The translations under genes and the position numbers were made by a program. Below the pieces are notes generated by a model that had not been told where the DNA came from, did no database searches, and saw only the letters and a program-made list of their open reading frames with translations. From NCBI RefSeq assembly GCF_000247815.1, contig NC_021673.1:111468766-111532765 (forward strand): a stretch of DNA of 64,000 nucleotides. The letters are read 5' to 3'. This DNA is from Ficedula albicollis (taxonomy: Eukaryota > Chordata > Aves > Passeriformes > Muscicapidae). This document shows positions 38,994 to 53,420 of this stretch, piece by piece (within the stretch, counting starts at the first letter, position 1; each line of letters starts with the position of its first letter).

Positions 38994-40486
38994 GGCTTGG
39001 AGCCACTGCAGCATGATGGATACTAATTAGGTTAATTTTTTAATTTTAGTCAAACTATAATACTATTATTAAAAATTAGAACAACATTATAGAAAGGACC
39101 AAGGTGAAAAGTAAAATTGAATTTGAAGTTTTTCTTATTCTGCTGTATTTGAGCCAGGAGAAAAAGATTAAATTTCTATAGCTTTTATGTGGCTGTTCGT
39201 TTTATCTTGATTTGGGATTTGGGGTATTTTTTTTTTGGAGTGGGTGGTTTTTTTGGTTGGTTGGATTGGGTATTCTTATTCTTGTTTGTTTCCCCTAAAT
39301 GAATAACATAAATTATGATTATACCTGCAAATGGTTTCAAGAAGATTTGCTAAGCTATAACCTGTTATTTCAGAACTCCCATCACTCTGCTGTTAGGGGT
39401 TTTTTTATCCTTTTTTTCAAATGAATTTAATAACCATGAAGAAAAGCAAACTAATTGAAATTATTCCCCACAACATTACCTAAATTTAGAGAATGCAATT
39501 AACTATGGCATACACATCAACACACTTAATTCTATAAAACACTTATCTTAGGCAGAAATATTGCCATTGCTAATTATAAAAACTTAATCTGCAAGAAATA
39601 AGAATAAAGAACTAATTATTCTAATAAGAATAAAATGAACAAGCAAATTGTATTAAAAAGTTGAAGGAATGCTTCAGACCAGAATTAGAGGTAGGAAAAA
39701 AAGGGATTCTAACCTTTAGAACATGCACAGTGATGCTTCTGTTTTATTTTTATTGGCATGAGTTGGTCTGTAGTTGATTCAATACTATCTACTTATCAGA
39801 AAATATTAGAAATTTACAATTCTGCCTCCTCTGCTGGAAAGAAATTATTTTTTGGAAGTTTACAGCACAGAATACATTCATCTAATGTTCAAGTAAACTT
39901 TAAATCTCTGTCACCATATGTGAAATGTGCTGCTGTTCAGATCCAGGGTCTCAACTTCTTTTCACACATGGTTTCTTGTTCATATAGACTAGAGCATTCA
40001 GCTGTGGTGCAAGTAACACCAATTCCAAGTCTGGCTTTGGCATTTGCCTGCAGTGTAGGACTGAGGTGGCCACCTCTCCTCTCTCTATTGCTAGTTTCAT
40101 TTAAAAGCTCCAGAAAATCACCTGACTTTCCCAATGAAGGTACAGAGAACTATTTTTGCAGAGTCCGTCACTCTTGCCATACATAACATTGACTTGCTCT
40201 GACCATGCCTCCAGAATGGATTTTCTTCTCCATGCAAGATTTTCTCTTCTCCCTGCCTCTACACAAACTTCATCTTGCCAATTTAACTTTAAATCTTTGG
40301 AATACCTGGACATTTAATTTTACAAAACCTGATAAAATGGACAATTATCAGGCTCTTAGAAAACCTGTTTGATCCCATTCACCTACACTTCATACTAAAT
40401 TGCTGATGCATGGTTTTGTTGAAGTGGTTCCATTCTTAGACACCAATAAAATTGTTGCACTTTACATGGTCTTATATTCAAAACAT
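38994..40486. other. Unassigned sequence with a GT-rich tract
   Basis: A T- and G-rich stretch at about 39229-39270 ends in GGTTGGTTGGATTGGG (39255-39270), four G tracts that could form a two-tetrad quadruplex. A 142-codon open frame at 39758-40186 has no recognisable domain. Confidence 0.45.
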
Positions 40487-41567
<1,081 letters not shown>

Positions 41568-41568
41568 N

Positions 41569-41829
41569 TTCAGAGGAAAATGTTCATTCATTTCAAAAAC
41601 ACTGAAACTGTGTTGTGAGTGTTAATATATTTTACTGCTTTTTTTGATTTTTTATTTTTTTAATTTTACACTCAAGCTTTTATTCTCAAATCTTTTACAG
41701 AGCCCTGTGTTCTCCATCTCCTGTACATACAAATACTCTGTATCTTGTTGACNCTTTTATTCTCAAATCTTTTACAGAGCCCTGGGTTCTCCATCTCCTG
41801 TATATACAAATACTCTGTATCTTGTTGAG
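41569..41829. repeat. Right contig-end copies, further duplicated across an N
   Basis: 41569-41707 repeats 40487-40625. In addition 41677-41752 (CTTTTATTCTC through TATCTTGTTGA) is repeated at 41754-41829 immediately after a lone N at 41753. This is a second unmerged overlap. Confidence 0.9.
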
Positions 41830-43599
41830 CTCCATCTATTTCCTTGATTTTTGTTATTTTCATCAGTGTAGAATATCCTGCAACCTTTTAATTTACAAAC
41901 AAATTTTAGAAATAAGTATATAATTGTGATTGAAAATCTACATAATTTCTTCAAGAGTTTAAATGAGGGTTTTGTTTTATTTTTCACTTATTTCTCTGAC
42001 TTGTGAAACTTATTTTGGAGGTACAGAATACAAGACCTTTCAAGATTTTTGTAACATTGATAAGTGGAAATCACAGATAAAAGAAATATTGAAAAGAAAG
42101 GTGCTTTGCTAGTACCCTATGTGAACCTGCTGTGTTAGGATAAATATTGTAAGAAAGTTTTGTGCTCTATGTTCATGCAATAAATTACAGTGCCTTAACA
42201 GCAATGTAAAGGGAGACATTATGATTGGGTCTTGATCCTGGTACTTTCCATGTTTTGAGTGGTCAAAGGTTATGTTCTACAATAAACAGTATGCAATAAG
42301 AAATAAACAATAAACACTATACAATAAAAAAAACCCACTAAAATGTTAGAAGTATTTTGGGTAGTGTTAGCTGCAGTGTCTTAGGGTGTTGACCTTTAAT
42401 GCATTTATTATTAGTTTCATAGTTGTAATTATGTGGAGGAGATAAACTGTTCTTTCTAGCAATCATGACTTGAGTATCTTAAATTTTATGTTTGCTCCCC
42501 CCTCCAAAAAAAACTGTACTTTTTCTGATATTTTGCTGCTATAATTGAGAGGAGAATCAAGGCCAAGTGTAAAAAATTTTACTTCATAAATTTATTTAAA
42601 TACAATATGTTTAATCCCGAAAATTATTTTGAGACATAAAACACTACCAAAAGAAATAAGAATTTAGGGAGATGCTTCTAGTTGTTTAAATATCAGCTGC
42701 ACTTGAAAGTTTCCCCTTCCTCTTTTAAGTGAAGTACTGGGTTTTGCTGCTACTTTGATCACAAAAAGAGGCAGGTATGATATTTAAATCCTGTTGTTTG
42801 GATATTTACATCTGCTTATAAACTTAGAACAGTCTTTATAACAGCAGGGTCAGGATGCCTGCTAGATTTTTTTGAGATGCATTGGTCTGCTCTATTATGG
42901 CAAGAACCATGAAACATTGCTGCAAATTATTTTTACTGACAAAGCACAAGTTGCAGCACTCACACTGTAAAAGTGAAATCTTTCAGCCTGTGAATGTCAG
43001 TGGCTATTTTCAAGGACACCAATTTTCTTCTGGGAAATCAGAGTAATTTATATGACATATTAAATTGTGATTTGTGTTCAGTTAGGTGTTGCTTATTCAA
43101 GGAAAAATTTGAATAAATATTAACATATCTGTGAGACTATCAGAATGGTAAGCTATATAGTTCATCTAAGAAATAAGAAATATTTTAATATAGTTGGTGG
43201 TCAGGACTAAAATCAGATTATACTGTGAAGGGCAGAGTAATCTAGTTTGAAAGAGTTTCCTAATTTGGCACTTCAGCATTACCTTCCCAATATACTAGGA
43301 AACCCTAAGGGTTCCTTGGGAGCTCCTAGCCCAAATAAAGAGACATTCCTTCCTTCCTTATGCATCCTGTGTTCGCCTGCTTTCTACATCTGAAAAGGTA
43401 GGCAGAGATTTTTTTTTTTTACTGCTAACTAAAAGTAATATTAAACTATAAACTGCATTTTCCACTTTTCATTTTTGTTGTTGTTCAAAACTTCCTTTCA
43501 TTCTCCATTTTTAATTTTGTCTATTCTCATTTTGTCATACCAGAGGCACTTCATATCTGGTACATTCATTGTCTTTATCTTAAGCTCTTGTATGTTTTA
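41830..43599. other. Unassigned sequence, possible LTR-like patch
   Basis: No gene is seen. A patch at about 43275-43400 has AATAAA followed by CCTTCC repeats and TGTGTTCGCCTGC, which loosely resembles a retroviral R-U5 junction. I cannot name a family. A T-run lies at 43410-43420. Confidence 0.4.
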
Positions 43600-44053
43600 N
43601 NNNNNNNNNNNNNNNNNNNNNNNNNNNNNNNNNNNNNNNNNNNNNNNNNNNNNNNNNNNNNNNNNNNNNNNNNNNNNNNNNNNNNNNNNNNNNNNNNNNN
43701 NNNNNNNNNNNNNNNNNNNNNNNNNNNNNNNNNNNNNNNNNNNNNNNNNNNNNNNNNNNNNNNNNNNNNNNNNNNNNNNNNNNNNNNNNNNNNNNNNNNN
43801 NNNNNNNNNNNNNNNNNNNNNNNNNNNNNNNNNNNNNNNNNNNNNNNNNNNNNNNNNNNNNNNNNNNNNNNNNNNNNNNNNNNNNNNNNNNNNNNNNNNN
43901 NNNNNNNNNNNNNNNNNNNNNNNNNNNNNNNNNNNNNNNNNNNNNNNNNNNNNNNNNNNNNNNNNNNNNNNNNNNNNNNNNNNNNNNNNNNNNNNNNNNN
44001 NNNNNNNNNNNNNNNNNNNNNNNNNNNNNNNNNNNNNNNNNNNNNNNNNNNNN
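43600..44053. other. Assembly gap (454 N)
   Basis: A run of ambiguous bases directly abutting the second poly-C run. Confidence 0.99.
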
Positions 44054-45391
<1,338 letters not shown>

Positions 45392-45396
45392 GGGGG

Positions 45397-46091
45397 TGGG
45401 TTGGTTTTGCCTTACTTCTTTTTTCCAAAAAAATTTCACCGCAATTCTTTGCTCCACAGTAGAGAAATAAGGAGGGATACTGTCAAGTTGCCATTGGTGA
45501 CAGAATACCAATCCTTGACTTCACTTGATATGAAATTGTGTGCTATGGGAACAGGAAAGATCATTAGTTTTCTCTAATAAAGTCTTTAAATGAAAAACTC
45601 ATAAGTGAATACTAATTTTTTCAAAATCTGAACACTGCTACAACAGAGTTCAAGTTGAATGTATGCCAAGTTCCCTGATTGTAGCTGAAGGTCTGAGCCA
45701 TGGATCTCTGGAACAGCCTTTATGTTCTTTATCTCATTGTAGTTTTCCATTTAGGAGATGTGGGTGTCTATTCTCTGAATCTGTGTTATTACAAGAAGGA
45801 TTCTTTTCCTGCTGTGCAAGATAGTATTAATATTACCACTTCAAGATCTCAGTCCACTTCTCTGACGTTGCTTTGGGCTCTGTGTGTGCAGACTCGAGGT
45901 ACAATTATATAATCTGCTCTTTGTGTTTGCTGGGCAAAAGAAAACAGTAATTGATGTAAACAGCCTGTGTTTACCCTTAAGTCTTTGTTGCTTGCAGTCC
46001 TGAGAGAGAAGAGTAAAGCATGGAGGTGAAGCACTGCAGTACAGAGGAGCAGTCAATCTGCCCCTTTAAATAAACTAACTTCTGCCAATAC
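45397..46091. other. Unassigned sequence
   Basis: No gene or repeat family was recognised. The open frames are short (about 70 codons) and overlap on both strands. Confidence 0.45.
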
Positions 46092-46300
46092 ATAAACTCA
46101 GAGAGCTAGAAGGGGCCTTGAGGTCAGCTACTGCACTCCCCTGCTCCACGGCTGCATCCCCTACTGCAAGGTGTTACTCTTAGGAGATGCCTCATTTATC
46201 TTGTTCCTGAACACCTCCTGGTGACAGAGTGCACATAGACCTCTGACACTGCTCCTAACCTTTACAGGTTTTCACTAATTTCTAACCTGAAGATCCCCAG
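46092..46300 (-). mobile_element. Old CR1 LINE 3'-end fragment, degraded
   Basis: On the plus strand the order AGAGAGCTAGAAGGGGCC, GAGGTCAGCTACTGCA, CCCCTGCTCC, then ACACCTCCTGGTGACAGAG and ACTAATTTCTAACCTGAAG follows the reverse complement of an older CR1 subfamily 3' region. Divergence is high and no terminal octamers are visible. Confidence 0.68.
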
Positions 46301-49157
46301 TGGAAACTAGAGTCATTGCAAATTCTCCCGTTCACCTGGATTACAGGCAACAAAAACAAATTTTTCCCTTTATGAAATGCAAATATTTTAAATTGTATTA
46401 ACTTTGAGTGTCTAGGACAAAAAGTACAGCAAATTCCCAAATAGTAAAGCTGCTCACAAAAGTTTACTTTAAAAGGGAAACTTCTTTCACAATTTCTTTT
46501 CTATGATAATTCTTTTAATGAAGTTCCACAAAACAACCCAAAGAGGGAAGGTGCAAGCAATTATTTTTGTTATTGTAACTGTGATACAAATTTAGGCGTC
46601 CCATGTCCCACCACAGTCCCATGTTTAATAAGCACTTTGAGAAGGATTCCTCCAGTATGTTTAACTGAAAATTGCCTTGATTTTTCATGTGCTAAAGTGC
46701 TTGCTGCATAGAGCATTAGGAAAGTTAGAAAGTCATCTGTGACTAACACATTGTACCTTGACCAAGAGATCAACAGCTAATGGAAAATTTATTATATTCA
46801 ACAGATGGCTTCCTGGAGCCAGTAGTGACATAAATGTCTCATGCTAATGTCTTTAAATATTGCATGTCCTAGAGTCTCTTAATTCCTTACAGTAATTAAT
46901 AAGATGAGATCCTGATTACACATAATGACTAGTAAAATGAATGTGGATAGTATTATTTCAATCAAGTTTATATCTATTTTCTTGCTGTACTTAGGGGTTT
47001 TTTGATTTTTTTTCCTGATGAGCATTTGGACGGACTTTCGGAGGACATTGTAAAAGATTAGACTGTGAGATACTAACTTGGGAAATGGCCCAATTTTGGA
47101 CGATATGAAGTATATTAAATAGCTGTGCTCATTAAAAATTACAGAACTGTGTATTTCCATAAAAGAATAATAAAGTAAAGAGGAAAAGACCCAACTAAAT
47201 TCCTTTCAGTTGAGCACCAGATGTAGCTAGCCAAAGAGCTGGTGTGCTTTTCAGTCATTGCAAAGGCTGCAATGAAACAACACCATTTCATCGGGAACTG
47301 GATAGCTCATGATACAATTCAAGTGTAATTACGCACGGCACCCCAAACTTAAAAAGCACGAAATAATCTTGGATTATTTGCCAGATTTAAGAAAGCAGGT
47401 TTTTGTAAGGTTTCTGAGCTCCTAGAGGGGGCAGTCCAACAGCTACATTTATAAGGGGGCTTTTTTCCTCAGGTAAGTGGAACTGTAAATCAAAGCATGC
47501 TCAAGCTATAGACTCTTTAGTGAAAGCCCCAAATTGACTTCATCTTTTAGGATGAGCCCAGTTTTCAGTATGTTGTACGACATATTATGGGGTGGTTCTC
47601 TGCTCTTGCAACACCAACCTTTTTAATATTTCAAGAAAATCTATATGTTTTTAGAAGCAAAAACAATTTGAGCATGTTCCAAGTTGGCAGAACCCTCATA
47701 TGGCGGTTAAACAATATTTCACAGAGCAGGAGCAAATTATTATCAAGATGAGCAATTGAAAACTCTAATGGTAGAGTATCAGTAGGCTGTTAAAATATGC
47801 ATGCAAACCTGTTACCTTGCCATAGAGTTTCTGCTCCATTCTCTTTGTTTCTTCATGTAGCATCTTTTTACTTGCCTTTTATTATATTTTATTCAATTAA
47901 AACTTTAATTTCGTTCAGTGAATTCACAGAGCAAAGACAGCAGATTTTTCATTTAAATGTTATACCTCAAAATTGCAAAGCAATTGCAGGTGAGGGTGAT
48001 TCTCAGGTATACTTTCTGAGCAAATTCTGTTCAAGTTTTAGGACACTGTCATATATTAATTTTCTAATATCAAAATTAATTTTTACTGCTTCTTACGGAG
48101 AAGGAGAGGGATTTTTCACCATAGTATGCATTTTTAATCTATTTAGGATTTATCACATTTCTGTTGCTACACACTTAATTTTAATTGAATTTAATTTTTT
48201 GTGCATTTTGGGCACAAAGTAATATTTTTATTTTTCACTAAGAAAGAAACAACTCACAACAGTCTTCATCAGTAATGATGCCACGGAAAAATGTTGAATA
48301 AATCTGGCAATAACCTGTACTCACCACAGATTTACTTAATTGCTTCTGCATTTATAATAGACACAACAGATGATTAATGCTTGGTGCACCGAGAGACAAA
48401 TCTTTGGGAATTACTTAAATAACTTTTGTATAATACCTTAGGCCACAATTATAAAGGTTTATGTAACTTGCAAATGATGCAAATCATGTTTTCTGCAAAT
48501 ATTTAACAAAACACCAGCAGAACAAACTGTGTTTCTGAACAACTATAAACTGCTCTTCATTTATTTGGGGCATTCCATAACTTAAGCTAATTATGGTTGT
48601 TAGCTGTAGATAAATACATTACTAAAATACCCTTTAGTGCCTTCAAAAGAAGAAATATGAAAGTTCTATGGTTATTAAATTGCTCATGAAAAAAAGATTG
48701 AGAAAATATGTCTCTTTCAAAACTTGGAACAGAAGAGATGCCCCCAGCACCTGTAAATTGTCATTTCCAAATTTCTATTTTTAACAAGACAATTATTTGT
48801 TTATAGCCATATTATGAATCCATATTGACACCTTGCGGATAGCTTGGTCAAATGCACTGAGAAACTTTCCATATTTATTAATCTTGGAATATATTAGTCA
48901 TATTAGCTAACTCATAATTAAGCAGTGGGCACTGTTTCTATTTGAAGTTCCTGCAGTAGTTCTGTATTTTATGAAGGGGTTGTATCTAACAATATGATTT
49001 GTAGGTGTTAAAAAAATCAAAATTAGATGGGAGTTAACACCTATAAAATATTGGTCTTGTCAAAACTGTTTAACATCACACTTCTTTTTCATTACTTAAC
49101 TTTAGATGGGGGAAAAAATGCTACTAGAGCAATCTACCCTAACCATTGAATTTCTAA
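46301..49157. other. Unassigned sequence, candidate conserved noncoding patches
   Basis: No transposon was recognised. Two stretches, about 47210-47420 and about 48330-48620, are free of simple repeats, balanced in composition and rich in TAATTA/ATTTGCAT-like motifs. That is a texture often seen in conserved noncoding elements. This is an impression only. A 141-codon frame at 47797-48222 has no recognisable domain. Confidence 0.35.
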
Positions 49158-49249
49158 GCTTAAATATGAGGATTTCAAACTTAAAGAGGAAAATCTAGGT
49201 TAGGCTTAAATATGAGGATTTCAAACTTAAAGAGGGAAATTTAGGTTAC
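49158..49249. repeat. Tandem duplication, period 46 bp, two copies
   Basis: GCTTAAATATGAGGATTTC occurs at 49158 and 49204, and both copies end in CTAGGTTA or TTAGGTTA. There are about two substitutions between them. Confidence 0.92.
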
Positions 49250-49275
49250 ATATATGGAAGAAATTATTTATTATG

Positions 49276-49375
49276 AAGGTGGAAGAGGCTACCCAGAGAA
49301 GCTGTGGATATCCCAACCCTGGCAGCATTCACAGCCAGGTAGATGTGTTATTGAACAGCCTGGTCTAGTGAGATG
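49276..49375 (+). mobile_element. CR1 LINE 3'-UTR fragment (upstream part)
   Basis: GGCTACCCAGAGAAGCTGTGG, CCAACCCTGGCAGCATTC and GAACAGCCTGGTCTAGTG follow the CR1 3' untranslated region in sense orientation. The match stops just before the segment that should lead into the terminal tail. The missing tail may be the piece at 50078. Confidence 0.83.
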
Positions 49376-49684
49376 TGAATTTAAATAACATAATTTTACA
49401 ATATTTATTTTTCATATAAAATTCTGAAATTCCTTTGCCAAGAAACTTTTTGGTCCGCGGAACTGCAGAATCCATTGCAACATGCAGAGATGTGCCATGT
49501 GTGTCTAAATGGCTTATAGATCATTTGCAGAGTTTAAGTAATTAGCTGTCAAGAGCCCAGTCAAAAGGAATGTTTTCTGTAGATAATGACAAAAAAAGGC
49601 GACCATTTTACTTCTGATAATGACAAGAAACATGAAGCAGTCCATTGAAGAGCAATAGGAGCCAAGACCAATATAGCCCACGAC
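49376..49684. other. Unassigned sequence between CR1 pieces
   Basis: This contains an isolated CCGCGG at about 49456 and otherwise AT-rich sequence with no recognised element. It may be part of an insertion that split a CR1 tail. Confidence 0.4.
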
Positions 49685-49935
49685 ACCTTTTCTCATTCTC
49701 ATTCTCTTATTTTCTTTCTTTTCCTTTTCCTTTTCCTTTTCCTTTTCCTTTTCCTTTTCCTTTTCCTCTTCCTTTTCCTGTTTCTTTTTCTTCTTCTTTG
49801 CTTTTCCTTTTCCTTTTCCTTTTCCTTTTCCTTTTCCTTTTCCTTTTCCTTTTCCTTTTCCTTTTTCTTCTTCTTTGTCTTCTTCTTCTTTTTCTTCTTC
49901 TTCTTCTTCTTTTTCTTCTTCTTCTTTTTATTTTA
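49685..49935. repeat. Polypyrimidine tract: (TTTTCC)n then (TTC)n
   Basis: Two blocks of the hexamer TTTTCC (about 49713-49778 and 49800-49862) are followed by TTC triplets to about 49930. The plus strand is nearly all pyrimidine. A 117-codon open frame rich in Phe and Leu that crosses it is a product of the repeat. Confidence 0.93.
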
Positions 49936-50077
49936 ATTTATACTTTCTTTTGTTTACCACCCTCTAATTTTAATTTCCTTTTGTTTTTGTTTCTTTAAAT
50001 AAGGTGTTTAACTATCAAAACTTTTCTATCCTCAAGTCTTCTGTACCAAATAAGATAGGATATGAGCCATTCACTTA

Positions 50078-50138
50078 AGAGTTGGACTTAATTATCCTTT
50101 TGTGTCCCTTCTAACTAAAAATATTCTGTAATTCTCTG
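50078..50138 (+). mobile_element. CR1 LINE terminal tail fragment
   Basis: AGAGTTGGACTTAATTATCC, TGTGTCCCTTCTAACT and ATATTCTGTAATTCTCT correspond to the last part of the CR1 3' end, including degraded octamers. The orientation matches the piece at 49276-49375. Confidence 0.83.
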
Positions 50139-52342
50139 GTAATTTTAGACATATTAGTTAATCTAATCTGTAGAAAAAAGAACTCCTTAATAAACTATGT
50201 AAAATCTTGAAATTAGGATTAGGTTTATTTTTATTAAGCAAAGAGTGAGTAGTCTGCCACTTATGGCCTCTCTGAAAAGTATAGGTTATTTACATTCTTC
50301 AGAAATTTCTAAAAAACATTTCTACAGCCAGGAACACTCTAAAATTTTAATCTTAACTGTCAATGTTTCTTTGAGCAGCATTGTTCCCTGGTTATTTTTT
50401 ATTAGGATCTGCTTCTCATTTTCTTGACAATGAAACTGGGTAGTAGTATTGAAGCCTTGAGGAGGGACAGAGGAGCTGAGCTAACACTCACTGGAGTTCA
50501 TATCTTGTCTAACCACATGCTGCATGGATTCTGTACTGGTGCCTTAAGGAGGGCAGGGGGAGGGACAAAGGTCTGTTGTGCAGACCTAAGATGAACCTCA
50601 CAGGGAAAAAACTGTGTCTGAAGTGTGTCATTTATTTGTTTTGCTTTGTGTTCTCAAACAAAATGCACATATTAATTTATTAAGTAGCTTATACATTTAT
50701 TCAAATGTTAGACAAAAAACTTAATCTGAGAACCTGAATATGTTTATATCTTGTGAAATAGATTTCATATATGTGTATCATGCACAAACATGACAAATTA
50801 TGGTTTCAGTTTAAGATGGAGTAAAACTTTGGCCCTGGACCTTTTCTTAGACAATATAGAATCAGCTACAAATCAGGTTAAACATTGAAACCACTGTCTA
50901 CATGTCAATGCTGTGTTTGACCTTTTTTAATGTACTTCAACAAATTAAAATGCATATTATCTTAGGTCTACCAAGTGTTAAGTAGAAGACACTGATCAGC
51001 ATTTTCTTAAGCAAGTGAAATATTTGCCTGAATTTCTTCGATAGATTAGAAGAAACTCTGCTACTGTGAAGCTATGAAAATTGCATATATAGGATGGACT
51101 ATTCAAAAAACAACCAGAAACAACCCACAAAAATAAATTCAGATTTTTGTAAATATTTTTCTGAAAGGATTTGTGAATTAGAATTCTTCAGGGTATGCAT
51201 GATTAATATTTGTAAAACTAAGTAAATCAATACAATTTTTCTCTATACAATTACATAAGTCACCAAGAGCAAAGCATCTGCCTCTCTAGGGATGCCATGT
51301 GTTGAAGACTAGAAAAACCTGCACAGCAGATAGACTGAGAAAGAGAAGGCAGGTGAATGATCACTGTATATAATTTCTTGTTCTATTCTTCATTCAAACC
51401 CTTTTCAAACAATTCATTTAAGAAATCTAACGTGTTTCTGTAGCTGAACTGGTTTACTTCAGCAAGTCAGGGTGTATGAGCTTGCTACACAGAATTAGAA
51501 TTAGATTACCGAACTATGACCAATATCAGTAAATAACAATAACCACCAATTAACTTCTTCTCTTAAGTCATTAGAGACGTCAGATAATGGCCTGGAAAAT
51601 TTGATGGCTTAAAATATTGACAATAACAAGAACAACACAAAACAAAAAGAAAAAAATAATACCACAAAAACAAATAAACAAACAAGTTCTATATTATTGC
51701 GTTAGTAATTTTTAACTGGCAAATTTCTTCACATTTTCCTTGGATCTGTTGAGTGTCTGGAGTTTCTGAAACACTTCGGTGCACGTTTCTTGCTTTGACT
51801 TTCAAGTGTCAATGCTGTGCAGTAATATCATCTCTCATGTTGTCAGATTACTGTGTTATTCACCTACTTGGCTGATAATGACCACATGCTGTTGGATAAG
51901 ATGCTGCTTGGAACATACCTGTGTCTGTCTGACTCCACCCCAGTCTGTTCAGGAGACTATGTTAATTTTTCAATGGAGCCAAACCTGTTGGCTGTCCTTG
52001 TGGATGTTTGCAAGAATGGCACAGAATGAGCAATGGAATTTGTGTGCATTTCCAGGATCAGTGGAAAGTGGTTCATGACAATGCCTACGATGCTATTTTA
52101 AATATTGGCAAGAAGGAATTTTGGGAATGAGAGCTAGACAGAATGGAAAGGAAAATGAAAGACGTGAAATAGAATGATTGGATGTTGAAATGTGGCGTGG
52201 TTTTGGTAAATATTTTGTAAGATTTGAGTACAGAATGGAAACGAAAGTAGGTTAATAAGACATCAGAATATACATAAATATAACATTTAATGTGAGACTT
52301 GAGCATAAGAAAAATTCCATGGAATATGAGGTGGAGTTTGTC
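50139..52342. other. Unassigned sequence, no gene seen
   Basis: An A-rich low-complexity patch lies at about 51620-51690. A 99-codon frame at 51779-52078 has no recognisable domain. No transposon was recognised. Confidence 0.5.
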
Positions 52343-52910
52343 TTAGTCTGGCTGTATTGGAATTATCTTTCTTCACAGCAGTCCATATAGTGCTGTGATT
52401 TGTGTCTGTGGCTAAAATCATCCTGATAAGACATCAGCATTATGGCTATTATCAAACAATGCTTGCACAGTGTCAAAGACCTTCTCTCTTTCACATTCTG
52501 CCATATTCCCATCCTCCCAAAGGAGTAGGCTGGCACAAGAGGCTTGAAGATAGCATAACTAGGATAGTTTACCTAAATTGACCACAGGAACATTCCATAC
52601 CATAATACATCATGCCCAGTAAAAAATCTCAGAAAGAGGACGAGAAAAAAAAAAAATCAAAAACAGCAGAAAGCTCCAAGGACAGAGAAGGAGGAGGAAG
52701 ATGGCAAAATAGATCAAAGTTCACAGAAGTATAAAGAAGACCCACAATGGAGCCGATTTTAACTGAAGGATTATAGCCCATGGAGAACACTTTCTCAAGG
52801 AGAGGAAAAGTATCATAATGAAGAAGTGACAATGGGAAGCTGTTATGTATTGATCATGAGCCCCAGCCTCACCATTGTGCCTCTTGGATCAGTGGGACAG
52901 GGCACCTCTA
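52343..52910 (+). mobile_element. Decayed avian ERVL-type LTR, 3'-truncated
   Basis: The order of landmarks fits a common avian endogenous-retrovirus LTR: GTCTGGCTGTATTGGAATTA, TTCTTCACAGCAGT, GCTGTGATTTGTG, AATGCTTGCACAGTGTCAAAG and GAGTAGGCTGGCACAAG, then CATTCCATACCATAATACATC. Further right come GAAGACCCACAATGGAGC, AGCCCATGGAGAACAC and GAGCCCCAGCC. The usual TATATAAA promoter position reads AGTAAAAAATC, so the TATA box is eroded. The expected AATAAA-containing 3' portion is not visible. No linked gag, pol or env region is identified nearby. The family name and orientation are from memory of consensus sequences. Confidence 0.75.
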
Positions 52911-53420
52911 TGTGGACATCTGGATGTGTGACATAAACATGAGCTCCTGATTGATGGGGGGACTTGACCGCTTGTGTAGATTACCTATGAAATATGCACT
53001 ATAATTCAGCAAAAAAAGTGTATCTGGATGGTGAGTGGAATCAGTATGAGTAGGTCTGGCAGATCAATTGCACTGGACCACTGCCACAATCGACCAATTC
53101 AATTACTTTATGCTTACTGTGATGAGGCAAATGCCAGACGGCTGACAATAAACCTTGCAATTCATTCCAGTGCCCAAAACATCACTCTGCCTAACTCCTG
53201 TGGCTACACGACACCCCAGAAAGAATTGACTTATGATGGGACTCATATCCAGAACAACCCCTGAGATATCTGCACCAGGAAATACAGCATTGATTGTATC
53301 ACCCTATCTCCCACCAGCCCCAGAAAGATGGAACACTGTATGGGACGGTTAAGTACCAGGCAATGAATGATGGAAACTAGGAAATAGAAACTCTAGGGTG
53401 CATATTTAACAGAGCCTCTT
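52911..53420. other. Unassigned segment next to the LTR relic
   Basis: This stretch is less AT-rich than its surroundings and contains a 78-codon open frame (53028-53264). I recognise no retroviral or host domain in it. It could be decayed internal retroviral sequence, another old repeat or unique DNA. Confidence 0.35.

Noticed and set aside
39758..40186. 142-codon open frame
   Set aside because: It shows no recognisable domain, shadow frames on the other strand are about as long as usual, and no splice or promoter context is visible.
47797..48222. 141-codon open frame with hydrophobic segments
   Set aside because: AT-rich DNA gives Phe/Ile/Leu-rich translations. No family was recognised and codon composition looks like the surrounding DNA.
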